From contig JARHXX010000027.1 in the NCBI GenBank assembly GCA_029269125.1, positions 1 through 47,438 of the forward strand: 47,438 bases of DNA, in the 5' to 3' direction. Below the pieces are notes generated by a model that had not been told where the DNA came from, searched no databases, and saw only the letters and a program-made list of their open reading frames with translations. The stretch is from Kiritimatiellaeota bacterium B1221. GTDB lineage: Bacteria > Verrucomicrobiota > Kiritimatiellia > SS1-B-03-39 > UBA6053. This document shows positions 1 to 7,652 of this stretch, piece by piece. The stretch's first letter is position 1, and each line of letters starts with the position of its first letter. The position numbers and the translations under genes are program-made.

Positions 1-48
1 GGGGGTGCCGGGGTGAGGCTGGAATTGCGACAGCCTGTTTCCAGATAA
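1..48 (+). CDS. possible C-terminal end of an upstream gene (partial)
   Basis: The first frame is open from base 1 to a TAA at 46-48 and encodes about 15 residues ending in GVRLELRQPVSR. The short strand-like ending resembles the last strand of a histidine-kinase ATPase domain, but the piece is far too short to identify. An open frame of this length also occurs by chance. It is reported only because a gene must end somewhere near the window edge and no other candidate is visible. Confidence 0.25.
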   Translation, partial: GGAGVRLELRQPVSR

Positions 49-165
49 CTCCGCGCGCCGGGGCAAGCCCAACGCTTGGGGAGAAATGGCAGGAAATACT
101 GGTTGTTGCAGGCGTGGCTCACTCCCTTTTTCTTTTGTCCCGACGCCGAAAGAGACACGGAAATA

Positions 166-195
166 TTTACCGCTTTCAACAGAAGATTCTATTAT
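166..195 (+). promoter_or_regulatory. candidate sigma-70-type promoter for the GNAT-nitrilase gene
   Basis: A TTTACC at 166-171 and a TATTAT at 190-195 are separated by 18 bases, upstream of the ATG at 228. A purine-rich AGGATAAG lies just before the start and can serve as the ribosome-binding site. The hexamers match the consensus only partly, so this is a weak call. Confidence 0.3.
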
Positions 196-227
196 GCATT
201 TTCAGGAAATAGGATAAGTATTGGCAT

Positions 228-1760
228 ATGAATGAACAAAATCCTGACTCTGTAGAACTCCGGCGCATGACTCTGGAGGATTATCACCAATTAAAACCCG
301 CGGTGCTGAAATCCTACGGGGGAAATGAGGGGATGTGCTGGAAGGATGAGCCGCTCAACACCCTGATAGCTTTGTTTCCCCAGGGACAGCTCTGCGTGAG
401 CATCGGCGGCAATGTGGTGGCCTGCGCATTAAGTTTGATTGTGGATTACAGTAAGTTCGGGGATAAACACACTTATCTGGAAATTATTGGGAATCATCGT
501 TTTGACACCCATGATGAAAATGGGGACGTGCTGTACGGGATTGAAGTGTTTGTGGATCCGGCCTACCGCGGACTCCGTTTGGGTCGGCGTTTATATGATG
601 CCCGTAAAACCTTGTGCGAAGAATTGAATCTGCGGGCCATTATGGCCGGGGGGCGGATCCCCAATTATGCAAAATATGCGGATGAGCTTTCCCCCCGTGC
701 GTATATCGACAAAGTGAAACAGCGCGAGATCCATGATCCCACCCTGCGCTTTCAATTGGCCAACGATTTTCATGTGCGCAAAGTCTTACGCAATTACCTG
801 CCGGGAGATGTGGAAAGTAAAGATTTTGCCACCCTCCTGGAATGGATCAATATCTACTACGATCCCTCCACCGCCGAGCGGGTGCATGCACCCAAAGTAC
901 AAGTGCGTATTGGGGTGGTTCAGTGGCAAATGCGGCCCTATGACAGCATGGATGCGCTGATGAAAAACGCGGAGTATTTCGTGGATGCGGTTTCGGATTA
1001 CAGTTCAGATTTTATTCTCTTTCCCGAATTTTTTAATGCGCCGTTAATGGCGCCATATAATCATTTAAGTGAAGTGGATGCCATTCGCCGGCTGGCGGGG
1101 TATGCTGAGCCGCTTCGTGACCATTTTTTGAAATTGGCGGTATCATATAATGTGAATATTATCACGGGAAGCATGCCATATTTAGTGGATGAAAAACTGG
1201 TGAATGTTTCCTGGCTCTGTCGGCGGGACGGGTCCTGGGATTCCATGTGTAAGATCCATCCGACACCCTCGGAAGTTTCTGCCTGGGGAATGACCGGTGG
1301 AACGGAGATCCGGGCCATGGATACCGACTGTGGAAAGATTGGCATTTTGGTTTGTTACGATTCCGAATTCCCTGAGGCGGCCCGTATTTTGGCGGAACAG
1401 GGAATGAATATCCTGTTTGTGCCCTTCCTGACGGATACCCAAAACGGCTATATGCGGGTGCGTCACTGCGCGCAGGCGCGGGCGATTGAAAATGAATGTT
1501 ACGTGGTGATGGCCGGGGCGGTGGGCAACCTGCCCAACGTGAACAATATGGATATTCAGTATGCGCAATCCGCGGTGTTGACCCCCAGTGACTTTTCCTT
1601 CCCCACCAACACCATCAAAGCCGAAGCCACCCCCAACACTGAAATGGTGCTGTTGGCCGATGTTGATTTGGATCTGCTCAAGGAACTTCACGAACGCGGG
1701 GCGGTACAAAACTTGAAAGATCGCCGGAAAGATTTATATGAAGTGAAATATAAAGGATAA
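228..1760 (+). CDS. bifunctional GNAT N-acetyltransferase / carbon-nitrogen hydrolase
   Basis: The 510-residue protein joins two enzyme domains. Residues about 10-200 form a GNAT acyltransferase; the acetyl-CoA loop is seen at about 112-123 (AYRGLRLGRRLY). Residues about 225-495 are a nitrilase-superfamily amidase with the full catalytic triad: Glu267 in FPEFF, Lys342 in CKIHPTPSE and Cys376 in LVCYDSEFP. The family hydrolyses small amides or acyl-amides. The same GNAT-plus-amidase arrangement is a recurrent architecture in bacteria, but its substrate is not fixed by sequence. The start is supported by an AGGATAAG upstream. The M29 aminopeptidase gene follows after 2 bases, so the two are probably co-transcribed, which would fit peptide or amide catabolism. 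Confidence 0.88.
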   Translation: MNEQNPDSVELRRMTLEDYHQLKPAVLKSYGGNEGMCWKDEPLNTLIALFPQGQLCVSIGGNVVACALSLIVDYSKFGDKHTYLEIIGNHRFDTHDENGDVLYGIEVFVDPAYRGLRLGRRLYDARKTLCEELNLRAIMAGGRIPNYAKYADELSPRAYIDKVKQREIHDPTLRFQLANDFHVRKVLRNYLPGDVESKDFATLLEWINIYYDPSTAERVHAPKVQVRIGVVQWQMRPYDSMDALMKNAEYFVDAVSDYSSDFILFPEFFNAPLMAPYNHLSEVDAIRRLAGYAEPLRDHFLKLAVSYNVNIITGSMPYLVDEKLVNVSWLCRRDGSWDSMCKIHPTPSEVSAWGMTGGTEIRAMDTDCGKIGILVCYDSEFPEAARILAEQGMNILFVPFLTDTQNGYMRVRHCAQARAIENECYVVMAGAVGNLPNVNNMDIQYAQSAVLTPSDFSFPTNTIKAEATPNTEMVLLADVDLDLLKELHERGAVQNLKDRRKDLYEVKYKG

Positions 1761-1762
1761 TT

Positions 1763-2860
1763 ATGGACCCACGCACACAAAATCTGGCCCGCACTATGGC
1801 GGGATACTGTCTGGACGCTCAACCGCGCGAAGCTTTTGCCATCAATGCCACCACCGCGGCTGCGCCGCTGGTGGAGGCGCTCTACGAGGAGCTGCTCAAG
1901 AAGGGGGCCTGGCCCCTGGTGCGGATGATGCCGGACGGGGCGCAGGAAGCTTTGTTCCGCTCGGGGCAGGATCATCATTTTGACGAAGTCAGTCCTTTTG
2001 ATTCGGCCATTGTCGGAAAACTGGCGGGGACCGCGGCCATTTATTCCAGTCGCAACACCCGCTCGCTCAGCGGGGTGGATCCGGATTTACAGGCCCGCCT
2101 GGCCAAGGCGAGCCGTCCGCTGAAAAACAAGCTGTTGAAAAAGAAGTGGACGTTGACGCTGTTTCCCACCGAGGCGTATGCCCAGGATGCGGAGATGAGC
2201 CTGCGTGATTTTGAGGATTTTGTCTACAGCGCCACCTTTTCCGATGAAGACAATCCGGTAAAGGCCTGGTTTGATCTCAAAAAGAAACAGGACAAGCTGA
2301 TTTCCAAATTGGAAGGCGCGAAAGAAGTACAGATTATTGGACCGGGAACCGATCTGAAGATGTCGATTGAAGGCCGTACCTTTATCAACTCTGCGGGAAC
2401 CCACAATATGCCTTCGGGAGAAGTGTTTACCGGTCCGGTGGAAACCTCGGCCGAAGGGGTGATTCAATATGACTTTCCGGTGGTGAATCAGGGTCGGGAG
2501 ATCGACGGCATCCGTCTGGTGTTTGAAAAAGGACTGGTGGTGGAAGCCACCGCGACCAAAAATCAGGATTTTCTGCTCAAGATGCTGGATATGGATCCCG
2601 GAGCACGCCGTTTGGGAGAGTTGGGGATCGGTACCAATTACCGGATCCAGAAATTCATTAAAACCATTCTGTTTGATGAAAAAATCGGCGGCACCATTCA
2701 TTTGGCACTGGGGGCCTCCTACACCGAGACCGGCGGCAAAAACAAATCCGGCCTGCACTGGGACATGATCAAGGATCTCCGCAAAGGGGGAGAACTCCGG
2801 ATTGACGGTAAAGCCATCCAGAAAGACGGAAAATTCTTAAAGAGCTATTTTACAGCTTAA
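1763..2860 (+). CDS. M29-family aminopeptidase (AmpS/PepS-like)
   Basis: The 365-residue protein has the layout of family M29 metallo-aminopeptidases, slightly shorter than the usual 400 or so residues. These cytoplasmic enzymes remove N-terminal amino acids with two metal ions. Metal-ligand motifs are visible in order: PSGEVFTGP with Glu220, GELGIGTN with Glu286, TIHLALG with His313 and LHWDM with His332 and Asp334. The gene begins 2 bases after the GNAT-amidase stop, with AAAGGATAA as a ribosome-binding site inside the previous gene's end, so the pair is a tight operon. No signal peptide is seen. Confidence 0.88.
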   Translation: MDPRTQNLARTMAGYCLDAQPREAFAINATTAAAPLVEALYEELLKKGAWPLVRMMPDGAQEALFRSGQDHHFDEVSPFDSAIVGKLAGTAAIYSSRNTRSLSGVDPDLQARLAKASRPLKNKLLKKKWTLTLFPTEAYAQDAEMSLRDFEDFVYSATFSDEDNPVKAWFDLKKKQDKLISKLEGAKEVQIIGPGTDLKMSIEGRTFINSAGTHNMPSGEVFTGPVETSAEGVIQYDFPVVNQGREIDGIRLVFEKGLVVEATATKNQDFLLKMLDMDPGARRLGELGIGTNYRIQKFIKTILFDEKIGGTIHLALGASYTETGGKNKSGLHWDMIKDLRKGGELRIDGKAIQKDGKFLKSYFTA

Positions 2861-2867
2861 AATAAGG

Positions 2868-2958
2868 AACACGGACGGACACGGACCCACAGCCTTTGGC
2901 GTGTTTTTCCGTGTGGGGCTGTGTCTGTTTGTGTCTTCCTTGTCCGACCGTGTTTTTT
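2868..2958 (+). terminator. long imperfect inverted repeat with T-tract, likely terminator
   Basis: The arms 2868-2880 (AACACGGACGGAC) and 2942-2954 pair with a single mismatch and are followed by six T residues. An inner perfect 7-bp pair (CACAGCC/GGCTGTG) extends the structure. It sits 8 bases after the aminopeptidase stop and before the bactofilin gene. The ACACGGAC wording repeats within the element, so it may be the remnant of a dispersed palindromic repeat that now acts as a terminator. Confidence 0.6.
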
Positions 2959-3044
2959 CCTGCTTCTGGGGTTTCTTTTTTTGGGTGTTTTCTTAGTATG
3001 AACGGTTCAGAACATTTTCTAACCAACCTACAAAAGGAAAACAC

Positions 3045-3458
3045 ATGAGTGACGCATCCACCTCCCAATCCCTGATCTCTTCAGAAGTTGAGATTATCGG
3101 TACCATCAAAACCTCCGGATCTATTCAAATTGAAGGCCGGGTTGAAGGTGAAATTATCTCTCAAGGAGATGTGAACATTGGTAAATCCGGTTCCGTAAAA
3201 GGGAACTTGCGGGTGAATTCTGTAACGTTATCCGGAACGATTCAGGGAAACATCGAAGCGAAGGACCGGATTGCTCTGAAATCAACCGCCCGTTTATTGG
3301 GTGATCTGAAAGCCAAGCGTCTATCCGTTGAAGATGGCGTGACCTTCGTTGGTAAATCCGAAGTCAATCCTACCGGTCAACCCATCAAACTGGATGAAGT
3401 TTTGGAACCCCAGAAGTCTGCTGAGCAGCCCCCGAACTCAAACCAAAACCGCAAGTAA
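3045..3458 (+). CDS. bactofilin family cytoskeletal protein
   Basis: The 137-residue protein matches the bactofilin (polymer-forming cytoskeletal) fold. The core at about residues 12-110 shows regularly spaced short beta strands with Gly/Ile alternation (GTIKTSGSIQIEGRVEGEI, then NIGKSGSVKGNLRV and SVTLSGTIQGNIEAKDRI), typical of the right-handed beta-helix. Short polar tails flank it, as in the family. Bactofilins self-assemble into filaments that scaffold peptidoglycan enzymes or chromosome-segregation factors. An AAAGGAAAA ribosome-binding site precedes the ATG. It is followed at 20 bases by a second bactofilin-like gene and then a Mur ligase, which points to a wall-related role here. Confidence 0.93.
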   Translation: MSDASTSQSLISSEVEIIGTIKTSGSIQIEGRVEGEIISQGDVNIGKSGSVKGNLRVNSVTLSGTIQGNIEAKDRIALKSTARLLGDLKAKRLSVEDGVTFVGKSEVNPTGQPIKLDEVLEPQKSAEQPPNSNQNRK

Positions 3459-3478
3459 GTTCGGACACGTGAACGCAC

Positions 3479-4288
3479 GTGGCGTCTAAAAAAACCAAGG
3501 TTGTAGATGGTTATACCGCCATCCGCGCCGCTCAAGAAGCGGCGCGGCATGGGCGTGGTGATCCTTTGCGCCCTGATCCTGAGACGTCAAAACCCAAATC
3601 CACTTCTGACCCGAGAGCGGGAAGTCGGATTGGCCGGTCGGTCATGCCGACCAAACGTGAAGTGATCTGTCCTGAATGTGATGCAACCTCTTCGATTGTA
3701 GGCAAAGTGGATCTGTGGGTCTGCACCCATTGCCGTCACCGAATGAAACTGCAGGACCTGAAAATTCCCGAGGGGGACTGGCAGGATGAGGTCGAGGTGG
3801 GAGGGACGGTCACGATTCTGCCCGGTGCCAAACTTAAAGGCGGTAAAATCACTGCAAATGATATTATTCTGCAGGGGAGTATGGAAGGGGTCGAAATTCG
3901 CGCCTGTCATAAGCTGACTATTTTAGCTGGGGCCAAGCCCGACTGGGTGCGCTTGAAGATGATGGACCTGGAGCTGGGGCCGGGGGTGAATATTACGCCG
4001 GGGAAACCGATTGAAGCGCGTCATCTTTTGTTGCACGGAAAGTTTTCCGGTAATGCCGTGTTAAAAGGAATGTTGACCATCCATGCGGATGGCGACTTTT
4101 CAGGTCAGCTTAAAGCTGCCGGTTTACAGGTAGAGGAAGGGGGAGGATTCCGGGCGCAACTGGATGTGAAACCTGAGAATGCCCCTCCGCCCCCCAAACC
4201 TAAAGCCCGGGCTCCCGCAAAACCCAATCCGAAGTTAAGACCTCCGCCACCGAAAAATCAGAACCCGCCCCGACCCAAATCCAAATAA
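3479..4288 (+). CDS. zinc-ribbon bactofilin-like protein with proline-rich tail
   Basis: This 269-residue protein has three parts. Residues 1-60 are polar and probably disordered. Residues 64-85 form a zinc ribbon with CPEC and CTHC (Cys64, 67, 82, 85). Residues about 95-240 carry beta-helix repeats like those of bactofilins (ILPGAKLKGGKITANDIILQGSMEGVEI). Residues about 236-269 are almost all Pro, Lys and Ala, a likely interaction tail. The start is a GTG with no clear ribosome-binding site; an in-frame ATG at 3644 would keep the ribbon but lose the N-terminal tail. The TAA overlaps the ATG of the Mur ligase by one base, suggesting translational coupling. It is probably a partner or cap of the adjacent bactofilin (inference). 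Confidence 0.8.
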   Translation: MASKKTKVVDGYTAIRAAQEAARHGRGDPLRPDPETSKPKSTSDPRAGSRIGRSVMPTKREVICPECDATSSIVGKVDLWVCTHCRHRMKLQDLKIPEGDWQDEVEVGGTVTILPGAKLKGGKITANDIILQGSMEGVEIRACHKLTILAGAKPDWVRLKMMDLELGPGVNITPGKPIEARHLLLHGKFSGNAVLKGMLTIHADGDFSGQLKAAGLQVEEGGGFRAQLDVKPENAPPPPKPKARAPAKPNPKLRPPPPKNQNPPRPKSK

Positions 4289-5568
4289 TGAATAAGCATG
4301 TGCATGTGAGCGGCGTAGGGGGCGTGGGAATGAACGCGATTGCCCAACTGCTGGCCCAAGACGGGTGTCAGGTGACCGGTTCCGATCGATTCCTGGATCA
4401 GGGCGTGGAGTTGCCGGTTTTCGGAATGCTGAGGAAATCGGGGGTGAAGATGGTTCCTCAGGATGGATCGGCGTTGACCCGGGAGACGGATGCGCTGGTG
4501 ATCAGCACGGCGGTGGAGGCGGACAATCCCGAACGGCTGCAGGCAAAAAAATTAGGAGTGGTGGAAAAACACCGCGCGGAAGTATTGGCTGAATTTACCC
4601 GTCGGGGGCCCTTGGCGGCGATTGCGGGAACCAGCGGGAAAACGTCCTGTACCGGCTGGTTGGGATGGACGCTTTCTGCCTGCGGGATGGAGCCGAACGT
4701 GGTGAATGGGGGAGGAATTCTGGGATGGAAGAGTTCGCAGTCTCCCGGAAATGTGTTGTGGAATGATCCGGGAAACTGGTGGGTGGCGGAAGTGGATGAG
4801 AGTGACCGCTCTTTATTGAAATTTGATCCTGAAGTGGCCCTGATCAATACGCTGACTGCGGATCATCATTCCCTGGATGACACCATCGATTTGTTTCGTG
4901 AATTTGCGGGCCGGGTAAAAAGGGCGATTGTGTGCGGGCCCGGGGTGAAAAAATATTTATCCGGGGTGGATGCCGAGTTCATTGAGGTTTCCAAATCTTT
5001 ACCGGTTACGCTTCCCGGGGCGCACAATGAATGGAATGCGGCTGCGGTATTGGCCATGGCTGAAGCATGTGGGTGTGACCGGGATGAGGCGTTGCGGGGT
5101 ATTCGTTGTTTTCGCGGGGTGGAACGAAGATTGGAACTTTGCAGTGCGGAAGGGGCCGGTCCCAAGGTTTATGATGATTACGCTCACAATCCTGAGAAAA
5201 TTGGAGCGGCAATTCGGGCGGTTCAACCTGAAAAAGGAAGGCTGACCGTGCTTTGGCGTCCCCATGGATTTGCTCCGTTAAAACAGAATTTTTCAGCCTT
5301 TGCTTACGCCTTTGCCGGAGCGCTGCGATCACAGGACCGGGTCTTGATCCTGCCGGTGTTTTATGCCGGAGGCACGGCCCCCACCGGAATCAATAGCGGC
5401 GATTTAGTTGAGAGGCTGAAAGGGAGAGGCTGTCAGGCGGAACTGTTACAAACGTATCCGGTCACTTGGAAAGGCGGGGAGGCGGATGTGTTGCTGGTGA
5501 TGGGGGCGCGGGATCCGCAGTTGCCGGTTTTTGCACAAAAAGCGGGGCAGGGATTTTCTTCCTCGTAA
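4288..5568 (+). CDS. Mur ligase family protein (MurC/Mpl-like)
   Basis: The 426-residue protein has the three Mur-ligase domains. An N-terminal nucleotide-binding fold has the MurC-type VSGVGGVGMNAIAQLL; the ATP P-loop is GTSGKTS at 114-120; the central domain has EVDESDRS and NTLTADHHSLDD; the C-terminal domain has YDDYAHNPEKI and RPHGF. MurC adds L-Ala to UDP-MurNAc and Mpl reattaches recycled tripeptide. The P-loop carries Ser where MurC and Mpl normally have His (GTHGKT), and the chain is shorter than a typical MurC (about 460-490 residues). It may therefore be a specialised paralogue rather than the housekeeping enzyme. The one-base overlap with the bactofilin-like gene suggests joint expression. 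Confidence 0.8.
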   Translation: MNKHVHVSGVGGVGMNAIAQLLAQDGCQVTGSDRFLDQGVELPVFGMLRKSGVKMVPQDGSALTRETDALVISTAVEADNPERLQAKKLGVVEKHRAEVLAEFTRRGPLAAIAGTSGKTSCTGWLGWTLSACGMEPNVVNGGGILGWKSSQSPGNVLWNDPGNWWVAEVDESDRSLLKFDPEVALINTLTADHHSLDDTIDLFREFAGRVKRAIVCGPGVKKYLSGVDAEFIEVSKSLPVTLPGAHNEWNAAAVLAMAEACGCDRDEALRGIRCFRGVERRLELCSAEGAGPKVYDDYAHNPEKIGAAIRAVQPEKGRLTVLWRPHGFAPLKQNFSAFAYAFAGALRSQDRVLILPVFYAGGTAPTGINSGDLVERLKGRGCQAELLQTYPVTWKGGEADVLLVMGARDPQLPVFAQKAGQGFSSS

Positions 5569-5606
5569 TTTTGATGAGACTGCGGGACGCAGTCGGTCCA
5601 TATTTT

Positions 5607-6527
5607 TTACCAGCGTTCGGCGATGGCTTTGTGGGCCGCTTTGGATGTCCAGTAAGCGTTATGGGCTTTTGTAATCCAGTCCGATACATTGACATATACG
5701 TCGCTGACCATTTCATTCCGGTTGTCCATCAGCGGTTCTACCGGCCAGGCCAGCGGGTCATCCAGGTCCCAGAGGTTTAGCCAGCGGGCGCCGGGAAGGG
5801 AGGGTTCGGGAACCAATCCGTAGTGAGCCGGGTTCAGTTTTTCGCCTGCGGCCACTGCTTCGACCACCCGGCTGTGGCGTAGTGCCATGGCGCTGAGCGG
5901 ATTGCCGATGGTAATGAGACGGCGCAGTTGAAGTTGACCTTGTTGGGCCAACTCCCGTAATTTTAATGATTCTCCCCGGCCCTGATTATCGACAAAACAA
6001 TGACTGGCATAGGGATCTTTTGCCGGGTGAAAGAGATGGAAGAGTAAATCAAAGGCAATCACTGCGCCGGCACTGTGGCCCACAAAGGTCAGCCGCACCG
6101 GGCCCGATTTCTTGGCCGATTCCTTTTCAATATACAACAGTAATTGCCTGCAAATGGCGGAGCGTACCGCTTCTTTACCGGTGTCTGAGGTATAATAAAA
6201 CATGTCGCTGAATCCGAAAAAATTAATTTCCCTTATTTGATTCAGCGCCAGACGGCTGGGGTTTAATGAAAAATCTTTTGCGCTGGAAACCGCAGGCAGT
6301 ATCCGGTTGCCCAACTGGTTTTGCGCCTGACTGAGGAGTTCCTGATCACGCGGGGTTTCTTCGCCGGGATTCCATCCCCATTCTGCGCCATCAAAGGATG
6401 CCGGCCACTCTGCATTCAGGGCGCGGACGCCCTGATGCAGTTGGCGATAGATATTTGAATGAGGTGCTGGTTCTCTCCGGGGGGTAACCCCGTGAATATA
6501 ATAAACCAGGTCCCGGACTTCGCTCAT
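5607..6527 (-). CDS. alpha/beta-hydrolase (lipase-like), function unknown
   Basis: The protein has about 306 residues from the ATG at 6527, which overlaps the dehydrogenase stop codon as ATGA; an upstream in-frame ATG at 6548 lies inside that gene and is less likely. The nucleophile elbow FVGHSAGAVIAFD is visible with Ser152, and an oxyanion-type start YYIHGVTPR sits near the N-terminus. These mark a cytoplasmic serine hydrolase of the alpha/beta fold; no signal peptide is seen. The middle region (about 50-120) has no recognisable motif. Substrate cannot be predicted. It is the last gene of a run nadE - sigma-54 activator - dehydrogenase - hydrolase on this strand. Confidence 0.75.
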   Translation of the reverse strand: MSEVRDLVYYIHGVTPRREPAPHSNIYRQLHQGVRALNAEWPASFDGAEWGWNPGEETPRDQELLSQAQNQLGNRILPAVSSAKDFSLNPSRLALNQIREINFFGFSDMFYYTSDTGKEAVRSAICRQLLLYIEKESAKKSGPVRLTFVGHSAGAVIAFDLLFHLFHPAKDPYASHCFVDNQGRGESLKLRELAQQGQLQLRRLITIGNPLSAMALRHSRVVEAVAAGEKLNPAHYGLVPEPSLPGARWLNLWDLDDPLAWPVEPLMDNRNEMVSDVYVNVSDWITKAHNAYWTSKAAHKAIAERW

Positions 6528-7558
6528 AGAGCTTTGATCCTGCGGCAAAGGGCATCGGTAAAGGCTTCTGTTCCCAGTTCACCGCCCAGATCCCGGGTTT
6601 TTTCTCCCGCTTCCAAAGCCGCATTATAAGCCGCTTTAATTTTTTCAGCTGCCTCGCGCATGATCTCGAGTCCTTCGGTATCTGCCAGGTAATTCAACAT
6701 CATCACTGCGGACATGATCAGCGCCAGAGGATTGGCGAGATCTTTGCCGGCGATATCGGGTGCGGAACCGTGTACGGCTTCAAACACCGCTTCTTTGAGG
6801 CTGATATTTGCACCGGGTACCACGCCGAGTCCACCCACCAAGCCTGCGCAGAGATCGCTGACCACATCGCCGTACAGATTCTCCAGCAGCAACATATCAA
6901 ATTGCGTGGGGTCCTGAACCATCTTCATGCAACCCGCATCGATAATGACTTCCTCGTAGTTGATGTCTTCATAATTTTCAGCGACTTTGGCGGATTCGCG
7001 GATAAATAACCCATCCGTCAGTTTCATGATATTCGCTTTGTGAAAAACAGTGACTTTTTTCCGGTCACGTTTGCGGGCGTAGTCGAACGCCCACTCGGAA
7101 ATGCGCTTGCAAGCGGCTTCGGTGGCGACTTTCATGGACATCACGGTTCCGGGGGTGACCACATTTTCCACTCCGCTGTAAAGACCTTCGGTGTTTTCGC
7201 GGATGATAACCAGATCAATGTTTTCAAAGCGGGTTTTAACCCCCGGCAGACTGCGGACCGGCCGCACGGCGGCATAGAGGTCAAGTGCTTTTCGCAATTG
7301 AACATTGACGGAGGAGAAGCCTTTTCCCACCGGGGTGGTGCAAGGTCCTTTGAGTGCAACTTTGTATTCCTGAATGGCATCGATGGTGCTTTGCGGTAAA
7401 ACACCGGATTCACCTTCAGACAGGGCGGTTACACCGGCGTGGTGAACATGCCATTTGAGGGGTGCACCCGCGGCTTTCAATACCGCCTGGGTGGCACGCA
7501 TGACTTCAGGTCCGATGCCGTCTCCGGGAATCGCGACTATATCTTTTGTTGAATGCAT
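6524..7558 (-). CDS. NAD-dependent isocitrate dehydrogenase family protein
   Basis: The 344-residue protein belongs to the isocitrate/isopropylmalate dehydrogenase family. Near the N-terminus it has the metal/cofactor-site start VAIPGDGIGPEV. The substrate loop PVGKGFSSVNVQLRK, with Ser-Ser-x-Asn and the following RPVRSLPG, resembles isocitrate rather than isopropylmalate enzymes. The catalytic stretch IRENTEGLYSG and the metal motif around DLCAGLVGGLGVVPGAN follow, with EAVHGSAPDIAGK near the NAD site. It would convert isocitrate to 2-oxoglutarate in the TCA cycle in the cytoplasm. The length suits the short NAD-type enzymes; homoisocitrate or isopropylmalate activity cannot be fully excluded. 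The stop overlaps the hydrolase start by four bases. Confidence 0.88.
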   Translation of the reverse strand: MHSTKDIVAIPGDGIGPEVMRATQAVLKAAGAPLKWHVHHAGVTALSEGESGVLPQSTIDAIQEYKVALKGPCTTPVGKGFSSVNVQLRKALDLYAAVRPVRSLPGVKTRFENIDLVIIRENTEGLYSGVENVVTPGTVMSMKVATEAACKRISEWAFDYARKRDRKKVTVFHKANIMKLTDGLFIRESAKVAENYEDINYEEVIIDAGCMKMVQDPTQFDMLLLENLYGDVVSDLCAGLVGGLGVVPGANISLKEAVFEAVHGSAPDIAGKDLANPLALIMSAVMMLNYLADTEGLEIMREAAEKIKAAYNAALEAGEKTRDLGGELGTEAFTDALCRRIKAL

Positions 7559-7652
7559 AGTTTTTTTAGGTTTTGTTTTTTTGATTTCAGAAGAAAGTGC
7601 CCGGAGTCCTGTTTAAAGTGTCAAATTTTAAATATTGAATTTAAGGCAGGGT

